DNA of 64,000 nucleotides from Planctomycetota bacterium (GTDB lineage: Bacteria > Planctomycetota > Phycisphaerae > UBA1845 > PWPN01), in the NCBI GenBank assembly GCA_029550525.1, contig JAKPHF010000077.1:372001-436000 (forward strand), in the 5' to 3' direction. Every line of letters begins with the position of its first letter. Position 1 is the first letter of the stretch. Below the pieces are notes generated by a model. It worked only from the letters and a program-made list of their open reading frames with translations, did no database searches and had not been told where the DNA came from. Below, one piece after another: positions 15,620 to 24,254 of the stretch. Made by a program: the position numbers and the translations under genes.

Positions 15620-16780
15620 GTGGAAACACTCAGACTCCTGGTCACTGATGATGAAGCGGATATGCGGCGGGCCGTGGATTGGGCCCTGCGCGACTTCACC
15701 GTTCGCGTGCCAGACACGGGGACGGAAGCGGGGCTCGTCGTCGAACAAGCCGCGACCGGTGAGGAAGCCCTCGAGCGCGTCCGGACCGATGCTCCCGACA
15801 TCCTTCTGCTCGATCACAAGCTGCCCGGCATCAGCGGCCTGGAAGTGCTCGATCAATTGGCCGGCCTGCAGTCCGACATGCTGACCATCATGATCACGGC
15901 TTACGCGTCCATTGAGACGGCCGTCATTGCCACTCGGCGCGGCGCGTACGACTTTCTCGCCAAGCCGTTTACGCCCGAAGAGCTCAAAAGCACCATCCGC
16001 AAGGCAATCATCCGTGTGATCCTGGCCAAGCAGGCTCGCCGGTTGGCTGAGGAAAACAAGCAGGTGCGGTTTCAGTTCATCCGCGTGCTGGGCCACGAGC
16101 TGAAATCGCCCTTGAGCGCGATCGACGGCTACCTGCAGATCATGGCCAGCCATGCCGTGGGCGAGGACATCAAAGCTTACGACCACGCCATCCAGCGATG
16201 CCGCACGCGCGTGGCCCAGATGCGCAAGCTCATCGCCGATCTGCTGGACATGACCCGCATCGAGTCGGGACTCAAGAATCGCGAAGTCACGCGAGTGGAC
16301 GTGGCCGCTGTCGCGCGAAACGCGATTGAAACCATGACCGCCGACGCTGCCGCCCGAGATATCCGTATCACGCTGCACGATCAGGGTGTGGGGGAGATGA
16401 CCGCCGATCCGCAAGAGCTGGAGATGATCTTCAACAACCTGGTTTCCAACGCGGTCAAGTACAACAAAGACGGCGGCAGTGTGGATGTGACGCTCTCGCG
16501 CGACGGTCACCGTGTCATCATACGCGTGAGCGATACGGGGATCGGCCTGACCAAGGAGGATGCGGCCAAGCTCTTTCGCGATTTCGTTCGCATTCGCGAC
16601 GCCCGGACTCGAACGATTCTCGGCAGCGGCCTGGGCCTGTCCATCGTCCGCAAGCTTGCGCAGCTTTACGACGGCGACGCCAGCGTAACCAGCGAGCCGG
16701 GCGCAGGGAGCACGTTCACCGTGGTCCTAAACGATACGGCAGGGGTTCCTCAAGCCTCAGGTCTCAAGCCTCAGGTCTAA
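15620..16780 (+). CDS. Receiver-histidine kinase partner of the sensory hydrogenase
   Basis: A 386-residue protein with an N-terminal receiver (Asp65 in LLLDHKLPG, Lys in LAKPF) followed by HisKA (His159 in LGHELKSPLS) and an ATPase domain (NNLVSNAVKYN, DTGIGL, GSGLGLSIV). The GTG start 12 nt after the sensory kinase, with GAGGGC before it, indicates co-translation. There is no membrane segment and no DNA-binding domain. The receiver could take phosphate from the upstream H-cluster kinase and gate this kinase's own activity, forming a relay with the single-domain regulator at 12986. The last about ten codons lie in a perfect 14-nt tandem duplication (16751-16778), so the C-terminus is repeat-encoded. 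Confidence 0.85.
   Translation: METLRLLVTDDEADMRRAVDWALRDFTVRVPDTGTEAGLVVEQAATGEEALERVRTDAPDILLLDHKLPGISGLEVLDQLAGLQSDMLTIMITAYASIETAVIATRRGAYDFLAKPFTPEELKSTIRKAIIRVILAKQARRLAEENKQVRFQFIRVLGHELKSPLSAIDGYLQIMASHAVGEDIKAYDHAIQRCRTRVAQMRKLIADLLDMTRIESGLKNREVTRVDVAAVARNAIETMTADAAARDIRITLHDQGVGEMTADPQELEMIFNNLVSNAVKYNKDGGSVDVTLSRDGHRVIIRVSDTGIGLTKEDAAKLFRDFVRIRDARTRTILGSGLGLSIVRKLAQLYDGDASVTSEPGAGSTFTVVLNDTAGVPQASGLKPQV
16751..16778. repeat. Tandem 14-nt (2 x 7) repeat at the end of a coding region
   Basis: CAAGCCTCAGGTCT occurs twice in a row, itself two related heptads. It encodes the final residues of the receiver-kinase and its stop codon, and fills the gap to the convergent accD. Confidence 0.75.
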
Positions 16781-16794
16781 CGCTTGAAGTTCGC

Positions 16795-17700
16795 TCACTT
16801 GCCCGCGTAATCGATGATGCGAGCGATCTCCGTACGCAGGTTGTGCCGGTGGACGATGCGATCGACGAAGCCCTTTTGCAGCGCGAACTCGGCAGACTGG
16901 AAGCCCTCGGGCAGTTTGGCCCGGATGGTGTTCTCGATCACGCGCGGACCGGCAAAGCCGATCATGGCACCCGGCTCGGCCAGATGAATGTCGCCCAGCG
17001 ACGCGAAGCTCGCGGCCACGCCGGCGGTGGTGGGATCGGCCATCACCACGATGTACAGTCCGCCCGCGTCATCCAGCCGGGCCACCGCCGCAGAAGTCTT
17101 CGCCATCTGCACGAGCGAGACCATGCCTTCCTGCATGCGGGCGCCACCCGACGTGGTGACCACCACGAACGGGATGTTCTCGTCGGCCGCCCGCTCCAAC
17201 CCGGCGGTGATCTTCTCGCCGACCACCGAGCCCATCGACGCCATGATGAAGAAGGGGTTCATGGCCGCCAGGATGACCGGTCGGCCACGGATGAACGCCT
17301 TGCCGACGACCACCGCCTCCGTCTCGCCGGTCTTCTCCTGGACCTCGCGCAACCGTTCCTTGTAGGTCAGCCGCTCCTTGAACTTGAGTGGATCGGTCGA
17401 GACCAGATCGGGCAGGAACTCCTCGAACGAGTCGGGATCGACGAGCTGGGCGATACGCGTGCGGGCCGAGATGCGGTGGTGATACCCGCACTCGGGGCAC
17501 ACGTACATGTTCTCCTCAAGCGCCTTCTGGAATACGGTGGCCTGGCACGACGGGCACGGCTGCCACACACCCTTGGGCACGTCCACCTTGTTGGCGGCTG
17601 CGCCGTTCGTTGGGGACCCGTTCGTCGGTTTCGTTGCTGGGCTGTCGTCGGCCAAGGTCGGTCTCCTCTTCTCCCATTCCGCGCGAGTAGCAGGGCTCAC
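16795..17700 (-). CDS. accD: Acetyl-CoA carboxylase carboxyltransferase subunit beta
   Basis: A 301-residue AccD. With AccA it transfers the carboxyl group from carboxybiotin to acetyl-CoA, giving malonyl-CoA for fatty-acid synthesis. A C4 zinc ribbon (CPSCQATVF...MYVCPECGYH, residues about 48-70) precedes the crotonase-fold domain, with the characteristic TSGGARMQEG oxyanion loop, PTTAGVAASFASLGD and GPRVIENTI. The N-terminal 40 residues are Pro/Thr/Ala/Asn-rich and probably disordered. The accA partner is not in the window. It reads towards the hydrogenase signalling genes and is separated from the upstream minus-strand gene by 196 nt. Confidence 0.95.
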   Translation of the reverse strand: MSPATRAEWEKRRPTLADDSPATKPTNGSPTNGAAANKVDVPKGVWQPCPSCQATVFQKALEENMYVCPECGYHHRISARTRIAQLVDPDSFEEFLPDLVSTDPLKFKERLTYKERLREVQEKTGETEAVVVGKAFIRGRPVILAAMNPFFIMASMGSVVGEKITAGLERAADENIPFVVVTTSGGARMQEGMVSLVQMAKTSAAVARLDDAGGLYIVVMADPTTAGVAASFASLGDIHLAEPGAMIGFAGPRVIENTIRAKLPEGFQSAEFALQKGFVDRIVHRHNLRTEIARIIDYAGK

Positions 17701-17896
17701 CCCCTGCGAACGGCGGGCAACCCGCCGATCTGTCCGGACTCGTTCCTCGCGCCCGGAGCGACGGTCTATCCAAATTTAGCTCCGCGCCAGAAACCTCGCT
17801 CCAAATTGGCGATTTTATACCCGTTTGGCCCTGCCAAGTCCACGTTTTCGCCCGGTGACGGCGCTGAGCCGCGGATGGGGGCGACCGGGCTCACGC

Positions 17897-18949
17897 TCAG
17901 ACGCCGACGTGCATTCGAACCGCTTCCCAGAGCTTCCCCACGCCATGCCGGATGGGATCGGCGGCGGGCAGACCCGTACGGGCACCCAACTCGGCCACCG
18001 CGGCGTCGGCGTCGGCCGGTTCCATCCCCGCCGTGTTGACCGCGATCGCCACCACCTTGCCCGGGTGCAGCGGTGCAAGCATCCGCTCGTACAAGTCGAT
18101 TTGCTGTTCGACCGGAGCTATCGGACAGTCCGGCCAACTGTTGTGGTGTTCCCGGCTCGGCCGATGCACCATGACCATGGCGTCGGGACAAGAACCGTGC
18201 AGCAGTGATAGCGTCACACCGGAGTAAGCCGGGTGCTCGAGCGAGCCCTGACCCTCGATGAACATGAGCGGGCGGTCCGCGGCACGCTCGACCAGCATCT
18301 CCACCGCCCCGGCCACGAAATCCGAGAGCACATGGTCGATGGCGATGCCCCAACCCTCGATCATGATGCCGGTCTGGCCGGTCGCCACGAACGCCGCGTC
18401 GACGCCGGCCGCCCGCGCGGCATTACGTAGCTCCAGTGCGGTCACCATCTTGCCTACGTTGCAGTCCGTGCCCACCAGGAGCACGCGGCGTGCCCGCGTC
18501 CCGCGAGCCAGGCCCCGGCCGATCCGCGTGATGTGGGCAAAGTCGCGAAGATCGTGCAACTGTGCCCCATGCTCGCGGGCCAGGCCCGCCAATCCGGCAT
18601 CCTCTTTCAGCAGTGTGTGCAGCCCGCTGATGATGGATAGACCCCGCCGAAGGCCGTCCACCAAGTGTTGCCGCATCACCGGCGGCAGCGCCCCGCCCGT
18701 CGGGGCGATGCCGACTAGAATGGCATCCGGTCGCAACGCCGCGGCGTCTGCCACGCTGCCCACGATGGGAACGTCCTTGACGCCGGGGACGATCTCGCCC
18801 AGCGGCTTGCCCGCGTGTGCCGAATCCAGAATGCCTACCACGTCGTCCGGCCGGTAGCGCAATACGGAAACCGCCGTTTTCGAAGAGAACACGCCCAGGT
18901 GGCCTTCCGTGAGCAGCAGCATCCGGCGATAGTCGAGATTGAAGATCAT
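17897..18949 (-). CDS. DUF1611 / DgcN-like P-loop protein
   Basis: A 350-residue protein of the DUF1611 family. An N-terminal Rossmann-like part (KTAVSVLRYRPDDVVGILDS) is followed by a P-loop-type segment VLLVGTDCNVGKMVTALEL, then TGQTGIMIEGWGIAIDHVLSDFVAG, FIEGQGSLEHPAYSGV and a C-terminal MVMVHRPSREHH block. Some relatives (DgcN) have been assigned as N-acetyltransferases in D-glutamate breakdown; whether this one shares that activity cannot be read here, and no dgcA racemase is adjacent. The start at 18949 begins the family N-terminus, but its GGGAGG touches the ATG. GTG at 18985 is an alternative that would add 12 residues. Confidence 0.7.
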   Translation of the reverse strand: MIFNLDYRRMLLLTEGHLGVFSSKTAVSVLRYRPDDVVGILDSAHAGKPLGEIVPGVKDVPIVGSVADAAALRPDAILVGIAPTGGALPPVMRQHLVDGLRRGLSIISGLHTLLKEDAGLAGLAREHGAQLHDLRDFAHITRIGRGLARGTRARRVLLVGTDCNVGKMVTALELRNAARAAGVDAAFVATGQTGIMIEGWGIAIDHVLSDFVAGAVEMLVERAADRPLMFIEGQGSLEHPAYSGVTLSLLHGSCPDAMVMVHRPSREHHNSWPDCPIAPVEQQIDLYERMLAPLHPGKVVAIAVNTAGMEPADADAAVAELGARTGLPAADPIRHGVGKLWEAVRMHVGV

Positions 18950-19261
18950 CCTCCCATTGTCGTGAATTCCACCCTCGGCGTCCACGCCAAAACCGCCGAG
19001 GTGACCGATTCTGAGACACTCCGGGCCGGACGGTTCGATAACCGCGTCATCACGGCCCGGGGCAGGCCGTTTGCGGCAGTTTCTCGGGTCCGAACTTCAA
19101 CTATGAGATGATGTCTTGATGGTGGAGTGCCCGCCGTTTTCCGATACAGGAGATGCCTGTCGAAATGCCGGTGGGAGCAAGGGCCAGAACGTCAGGATCA
19201 ACCGATCGCATCCGTGCGCAAGCAGGGCGTCAGGTCCGACTTCGATCCAAGGAGCACACAC
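18950..19261. other. 312-nt divergent region
   Basis: Between the DUF1611 gene and the chemoreceptor gene. The AAGGAG ribosome site of the latter is at 19249-19254. I see no convincing promoter hexamers, repeat or small gene. Confidence 0.4.
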
Positions 19262-20791
19262 GTGGATTTTCGAATGAAGATTGTCCTCGTCGCAGTCGCC
19301 CAGTTGCTGGTTCTGTCGGCGATTCTGTTCGGGGCTTACACGCGGGAAGCCAAGGAACAGGTTCGCCAGCAGTACATCGCGAAGGCTCGGAGTGTCCTCC
19401 TGACGGCCGAAGCCACCCGTGAGCAGATGGGTGCCAAGTGGAAGGGGGGCCTGTTCACGGCTCAACAACTGCGGGACTGGGGCGAAAAGGGCGAGACGGG
19501 AAAGATTCTCGACTCGGTTCCCGTGGTGACCGCCTGGCGGGCGGCCATGGCCAAGGCGGCCGAGGGCGGATACGAATTGAAGGTGCCCAAGCTCCACCCC
19601 CGCAACCCCCGCAACGAGCCCGATGAGCTGGAGGCCCGCGTGCTCGAAAAGCTCGCCAAGGAACAGCTGGACGAGCATTACGAGATCGACGAGGCCGCCA
19701 ATACCATCCGTTATTTCCGCCCGGTCAGATTGACCGCCGAATGTCTGCTCTGCCACGGTGATCCCAAGATGTCGCAGGAACTGTGGGGCAACGACCAGGG
19801 GCTGGACCCCACCGGCGGCAAGATGGAAGGCTGGAAGGAAGGCGAAGTGCACGGGGCCTTCGAGATTGTGCAATCGCTCGACGGGGCCGACGCCGTGGTT
19901 CGGGCGTCCGTGCGCAAGGCGGTGGCGCTCGTCCTCGTGCTCGTGGGGCTGGCCGCCGTCATGCTGTACGCGGTGATGACCCGCGTTGTGGTTCGCAATC
20001 TGATCAAGCCCGTGCGCGCCATTGCCCGTGAGTTGAACGAAGGAGCGGAGCAGGTGAACGCGGCGGCCGGGCAGGTCGCCGACGCCAGCCAGATGCTCGC
20101 CGAGGGCGCAACCGAGCAGGCCGCCTCGCTTCAGCACGCCGCCGACGCCCTGCGAGAACTGGCGAGCATGGCCCGGACCAATGCCGAGTCGGCCGACCAG
20201 GTCAACTCGCAAGGCGAGCGGACGCGGGCCGCAGCGCAGAGCGGTGCACAGATTCTCGGGCAGTTGACCACGGCCATCGAGGCCATCAACGAATCGTCGG
20301 GGCGGGTGACGCAGATCATCAAGGTCATCGAGGAGATCGCGTTCCAGACCAACCTGCTGGCGCTCAACGCGGCCGTTGAGGCGGCTCGCGCGGGCCAGCA
20401 CGGCAAAGGCTTCGCCGTCGTCGCCGAAGAGGTTCGGCGCCTGGCCCAGCGGGCGGCTACCGCTGCGGGTGAAACCGCTACGCTCATTCAGGCCTCCGTC
20501 GATCAGGCACGCGAGGGGGCCCGCGTCACGGAAGAAGTCAACCGCACGCTGACGGGCATCGTCGAGGACGTCAACACCGTTACCAACTTGGTGGCTCGCA
20601 TCGCCCAGGCCAGCCGCGAGCAGGACCAGGGCGTTACACAACTCGACGAGGCGGTGGACCGGATGAACAGCGTCACGCAGCAGAACGCGTCGGCGGCGGA
20701 AGAATCCGCCGCGGCATCCCAGCAACTGTCGTCTCAGGCCCACGCCGTTCGCGACACCGTCGCCCGGCTCGTGCAGATCATCGGCGCCTGA
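19262..20791 (+). CDS. Methyl-accepting chemotaxis protein with a DUF3365-type CxxCH sensor domain
   Basis: A 509-residue chemoreceptor. GTG 19262 is chosen because AAGGAG lies exactly 7 nt upstream; ATG 19274 would be too far from it. TM1 spans about residues 6-24 and TM2 about 222-243. The periplasmic part between them resembles the DUF3365/Tll0287-like domain and carries Cys161-Leu-Leu-Cys164-His165, a c-type haem attachment motif. After a HAMP-like linker, the cytoplasmic coiled coil has the strongly conserved hairpin tip EIAFQTNLLALNAAVEAARAG. The haem could sense redox state or a gas and signal to a CheA elsewhere. No che genes or CheR-docking pentapeptide are seen. Confidence 0.88.
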   Translation: MDFRMKIVLVAVAQLLVLSAILFGAYTREAKEQVRQQYIAKARSVLLTAEATREQMGAKWKGGLFTAQQLRDWGEKGETGKILDSVPVVTAWRAAMAKAAEGGYELKVPKLHPRNPRNEPDELEARVLEKLAKEQLDEHYEIDEAANTIRYFRPVRLTAECLLCHGDPKMSQELWGNDQGLDPTGGKMEGWKEGEVHGAFEIVQSLDGADAVVRASVRKAVALVLVLVGLAAVMLYAVMTRVVVRNLIKPVRAIARELNEGAEQVNAAAGQVADASQMLAEGATEQAASLQHAADALRELASMARTNAESADQVNSQGERTRAAAQSGAQILGQLTTAIEAINESSGRVTQIIKVIEEIAFQTNLLALNAAVEAARAGQHGKGFAVVAEEVRRLAQRAATAAGETATLIQASVDQAREGARVTEEVNRTLTGIVEDVNTVTNLVARIAQASREQDQGVTQLDEAVDRMNSVTQQNASAAEESAAASQQLSSQAHAVRDTVARLVQIIGA

Positions 20792-20823
20792 GCAGACGCT
20801 CTCGAACGGTAAGTGTCCACATC

Positions 20824-20957
20824 GGGAGGCGGGCGTTTCGCCCGCCTCCGATTGCGCGAGACGCTCCTGCCGCGCGCCGCCATCAGGTTGTCCTGAAAGA
20901 TGCTTCTTTCGCGGAAAGGCATCATGCCTGTCTATGAGGCGGGCGAGACGCCCGCCC
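20824..20957. repeat. Pair of GC-rich palindromes (family P2) between mcp and the SMR gene
   Basis: 20824-20848 (GGAGGCGGGCG-TTT-CGCCCGCCTCC) and 20936-20957 (GAGGCGGGCGAGACGCCCGCC) share stem bases. Related copies lie at 40404-40424 and 40681-40697. No U-run follows, so they are not typical terminators. Confidence 0.55.
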
Positions 20958-21000
20958 CCCGGCCTTGCGGAAGCAACGTCGAGGGGCTATATCACTCCCG

Positions 21001-21324
21001 ATGGCCTGGATCATTCTCATTGTGGCGGGTTTGTGCGAGGTCGGCTGGGCGATCGGAATGAAGTACTCTCAAGGCTTCACCCGGTTCTGGCCGTCGGTTT
21101 GGACACTGGTCGTGATGACGGTTAGCGTGGTCTTGCTCGCCCAGGCCATGCGAACGCTGCCGCTGGGCACGGCCTACGCCGTCTGGACCGGCATCGGAGT
21201 CGTCGGCACGGTCATTTACGGCATTTGGCGTTTCGCCGAACCGTGCGACGCCATCCGGCTGGTGTGCATCGGCTTGATCGTCGCCGGCATCGTCGGGCTG
21301 AAGCTGATCACTCACCCTTCTTGA
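21001..21324 (+). CDS. sugE: Small multidrug-resistance family exporter, SugE/Gdx type
   Basis: A 107-residue, four-helix inner-membrane protein. The ATG at 21001 gives the family start MAWIILIVAGLCEVGWAIGMKYS, including the membrane Glu13 that binds substrate and protons. TM helices lie at about 2-22, 32-52, 58-78 and 84-104. The GLCEVGWAIGMKYS signature places it in the SugE group, several members of which export guanidinium (Gdx). No guanidine riboswitch was recognised upstream, so guanidinium export is suggested only by subfamily. The dual-topology homodimer is a family feature. Confidence 0.88.
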   Translation: MAWIILIVAGLCEVGWAIGMKYSQGFTRFWPSVWTLVVMTVSVVLLAQAMRTLPLGTAYAVWTGIGVVGTVIYGIWRFAEPCDAIRLVCIGLIVAGIVGLKLITHPS

Positions 21325-21387
21325 GCCGGCAGGTTCGATGAACGTGCGGCAGGCTCAAGCGCAACTCGCATTCTTCGGCAGCTTGGT

Positions 21388-21463
21388 GACATAAAAAGGG
21401 CATAAAAGAAGACAACAGAGAGAACAGAGCCGCTCGACTCTGTTGCCTCCGTTGCCTTATGTC
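21388..21463. repeat. Imperfect inverted repeat of AACAGAG-like units
   Basis: GACATAA...ACAACAGAGAGAACAGAG on the left is mirrored by CTCTGTTGCC...TTATGTC on the right around a short centre, between the SMR gene and the convergent protease gene. It resembles the 10-nt-period palindrome at 56823. Confidence 0.5.
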
Positions 21464-21490
21464 AAGAGATTGCTTGCGGGCCGGCTATGT

Positions 21491-23749
21491 TCAAGGCCGC
21501 GGCGTGTGGCCGGAGACGGGGGCCTGCGGCTCGGCTACAGGCGGCGGACTGTACGTGGGTTGGTCCACGCCCGGCTGGAGGCTGGCCACCGCGCCCTTGG
21601 GCACCGCGGGCAGCAGCCCTGCGCTGACCAATTGCCGAAGCGTGCCCGAGCCGTGGCGATTCCACTCCGACTGGTGCAGCACATGCAGCGCCAGCACATC
21701 GTAGAACGTCAACATGGGCGAAAAGTCGTTCACGAACGCTTCACTGGGCGGCATGGAGCCCTGCATGCGCGACAACAATCCCACGCGAGCGTGCGACAGC
21801 CCCAGCACGTGACCGAACTCGTGGGCCAGTACTCGCGGACAGGTGTCTCGCGCCTCCTTGCCCTCTGCCAGGAGGATCTTCATGGGCGAGACGAAGTATC
21901 CTTGCGAATCCCACTTCATGAACGTCACGCCGCCGCGGCCCAGCAGGGCGGGCGCGTCGGCCGGCAGATACTCGACGGGAACGACCACGGTGCCGCGGCC
22001 TGCCTTGGGAACCGCTCCGACCGACAGCTCGGCGCTCACCGCTCCGCGCGTCCAGTCGATTACGCGATCAGCCACGAAGCGTGTGTATTCCTCAACCGCC
22101 GCGCTGGGCGGATTGGGCACGTGCAAAATGAGCTTGGTACCCGGTCGCCAGCGCCGCAGGCCGCCGTCCAGATCGGTATCGCCGCCGGTATCCGAGAGCG
22201 GCCCCGTGCGAGCCAGAAGCGCTCCCAGCACGTCGGGAGCGGTCGAGCCCGCGATGACGTTGAACTCACTGGTCGAGCCGGCAATGGTGGCCGTCGCGCT
22301 CATGACCCAGCCGGCCGGCACGTCGTTGCGGTTGACCACGAATCGGCCGCGTGCGTCGGCGGTCATCGTCTTGAGGTAGCGCGACGCCTCGCCAGCCTTG
22401 TCCAGATACAGTTCGATGACCGCGCCGGGATCGGCCATGCACTCGACCGCCTCATCGTCGATGGTCAGCGGCGTGGGCACCAATGGATCCAGATGCAGCG
22501 GGCCGCGGTAGATCGGCCGCATGCCGTTGCCCTCGAACAGGCATTGACTGGCCTTCACCTTGCCACCGTCGCGAGCATCCATGCAGCCGATCCCGCTGTA
22601 GCGGTTTCCGGCAAACAGGCAGATCTTGAAGTCGCCCGACGACCGGCCACGCAGGCTGACACCATGACCTTGGTTGCGCGTGAACTTCGACCCGGCCGCC
22701 CGTATGGAGCATTGCTCGAACAGGATGACGCCGTAGTCCCGATTGGCATCGATGTGGGCGCCTTCGAGCATGAGCGAAGCGTGGTTCTGCATCTCGATGC
22801 CGCGGCTGCCATGCTCGCGAACTTGCGTGAACCGTAGTTGGGCGGCGGCGTGGCCGGTAAGGAACAGGCCGAAACGCTCGCCGTCTTCGAACAGGCAGGC
22901 CCGGGCGTCCAGGCGGGCTGATTCGCTCACGTCGGCGTTGGCAAAGCGAGCGCCGGTCAGCGCACAGCCGTCCAACTCGGCGCGGGCCTGGCCGGTCAGC
23001 ACCAGGTTCCAATGGCCGTTATGCTTGAATCGAGAACGGTCGGCTTGAACCGACGCCTGTTCGAACGCCGCCACGGCCGATTGCTGGCACTCAGCGATTT
23101 CCACCGACTTCAGCACGGCGGTGGACTTGCCGTGAATTTCGAGCCCGTGCGTCCGGGCAGCGCGGAGGCGGCAATGGTCCAGCTCGAGCCGCGACTCGCC
23201 GAAAAGCGCGATGGCGGGGCCCGGGCTGTCGAGAAGGATGACGTTCTCCAGAACGGCCCGGCCTTGCTCCTTGAGGAGGATGGCACGCTGACCTCCGCCC
23301 CGAATGGTCAGATTGGATAGTCCGAGCCAGGCATCATGGCCGATAATAAAGCCGGCATCGGGCACGCCGGAAGCATCGAGTGTCAGATCACGGCCGCTCG
23401 GGCCTTCAATCCGATCCTTGCCCGCCTGGGTGGCAGGGGGGATGACCGTCTCGGGCAGCGCGAGCGTGGTGCTGCGGCCAAAGACGGTCGGGTCGAACCG
23501 AATGACGTTGTCGCGGGGATCGCGTGCTGCCAGGGCCAGCGCTGCGGTAAGCGTGATTTTGCCGGAATTGCCGGCATCGGCCTGAGCACTGTTGACAATG
23601 ATGGGGTGTCCGGCCGAGTCGGCCCGCGAGACGGCGGGCCAGCGCATGGATTCACTGAGGCCCACGGGCAGCAGGCAAATCACTGTCGCCAGCAGGGCAC
23701 TCCCGGCGCGGGCGGGACTGCGGCACCGTCCTCGGATCGTTCGCGGCAT
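21491..23749 (-). CDS. Secreted right-handed beta-helix protein with a C-terminal metzincin-type protease domain
   Basis: A 752-residue protein. ATG 23749 is preferred, with GAGGAAA 9 nt upstream; it opens a signal peptide (ARAGSALLATVICLLPVGLS). About residues 55-400 are repeated parallel-beta-helix turns of the NosD/pectate-lyase-like type, with recurrent GH-, N- and G-rich coils such as NLTIRGGGQRAILLKEQG and HGVSLRGRSSG. About 400-520 is a linker with a beta-sandwich-like segment. The C-terminal part has HEFGHVLGLSH, a complete HExxHxxGxxH zinc site (near residue 655), with Met residues downstream (LLSRMQGSM) that could supply a Met-turn. It is probably a secreted zinc peptidase with a surface- or glycan-binding helix. 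Substrate unknown. Confidence 0.75.
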   Translation of the reverse strand: MPRTIRGRCRSPARAGSALLATVICLLPVGLSESMRWPAVSRADSAGHPIIVNSAQADAGNSGKITLTAALALAARDPRDNVIRFDPTVFGRSTTLALPETVIPPATQAGKDRIEGPSGRDLTLDASGVPDAGFIIGHDAWLGLSNLTIRGGGQRAILLKEQGRAVLENVILLDSPGPAIALFGESRLELDHCRLRAARTHGLEIHGKSTAVLKSVEIAECQQSAVAAFEQASVQADRSRFKHNGHWNLVLTGQARAELDGCALTGARFANADVSESARLDARACLFEDGERFGLFLTGHAAAQLRFTQVREHGSRGIEMQNHASLMLEGAHIDANRDYGVILFEQCSIRAAGSKFTRNQGHGVSLRGRSSGDFKICLFAGNRYSGIGCMDARDGGKVKASQCLFEGNGMRPIYRGPLHLDPLVPTPLTIDDEAVECMADPGAVIELYLDKAGEASRYLKTMTADARGRFVVNRNDVPAGWVMSATATIAGSTSEFNVIAGSTAPDVLGALLARTGPLSDTGGDTDLDGGLRRWRPGTKLILHVPNPPSAAVEEYTRFVADRVIDWTRGAVSAELSVGAVPKAGRGTVVVPVEYLPADAPALLGRGGVTFMKWDSQGYFVSPMKILLAEGKEARDTCPRVLAHEFGHVLGLSHARVGLLSRMQGSMPPSEAFVNDFSPMLTFYDVLALHVLHQSEWNRHGSGTLRQLVSAGLLPAVPKGAVASLQPGVDQPTYSPPPVAEPQAPVSGHTPRP

Positions 23750-24254
23750 CAGGCTCAGTTTCCTCGGCTCGTCCCGACGAACCGGTGACGACGAACTGCC
23801 TGGCGTATCGTGAATGCCGTCCTCCTGCACGACAGTTCGCGTTCCGCCGGTCCGCGTACGCCGCCCCGGCGCTCCGGGCCTCCATGCCGCTGGTTAAGGT
23901 ATCGGTCGTAACCACACGACCGCTTGAAACTCAGGATGGCACTCGCGGCTGGGCCGGCCCGCTCACCGATTCCGGGCTCTGCATGTGTATAGAGCGGCAC
24001 GTTGGCAAAACGCAGCTCAACATGCTCCAGCAAAGTCCGATAATGACGTCCTGTTCGCGCCCATGACGGAAACCGGTATTCTCGAATGTTGACACTGTCG
24101 GTTGATTGTCTAGTTGGCTGTGGACTCTGCCTCGTTCGCGAGGAAGAATCAACCGACATGTTGTCGTGCGAGGGGGGGCTGCTGCCGTCAGAGCCATGCA
24201 GCAGTCATACAGAGAGTTGCTCCAGCTCCTCTGAGACAGAAAGGGAGGAGGACC
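23750..24254. other. 505-nt divergent region upstream of the PEP-CTERM gene
   Basis: It contains TTGACA at 24089-24094 with no good -10 partner, and the GGGAGGAGG ribosome site of the next gene. A search by eye for a sigma-54 site (TGGCAC-N5-TTGC), which I recall at other PEP-CTERM genes, found none with correct spacing. No small gene is supported. Confidence 0.4.

Noticed and set aside
20800..21000. Guanidine (mini-ykkC) riboswitch upstream of the SMR exporter
   Set aside because: Two hairpins are present, but their loops do not have the ACGR motif; they belong to the dispersed P2 palindromes.
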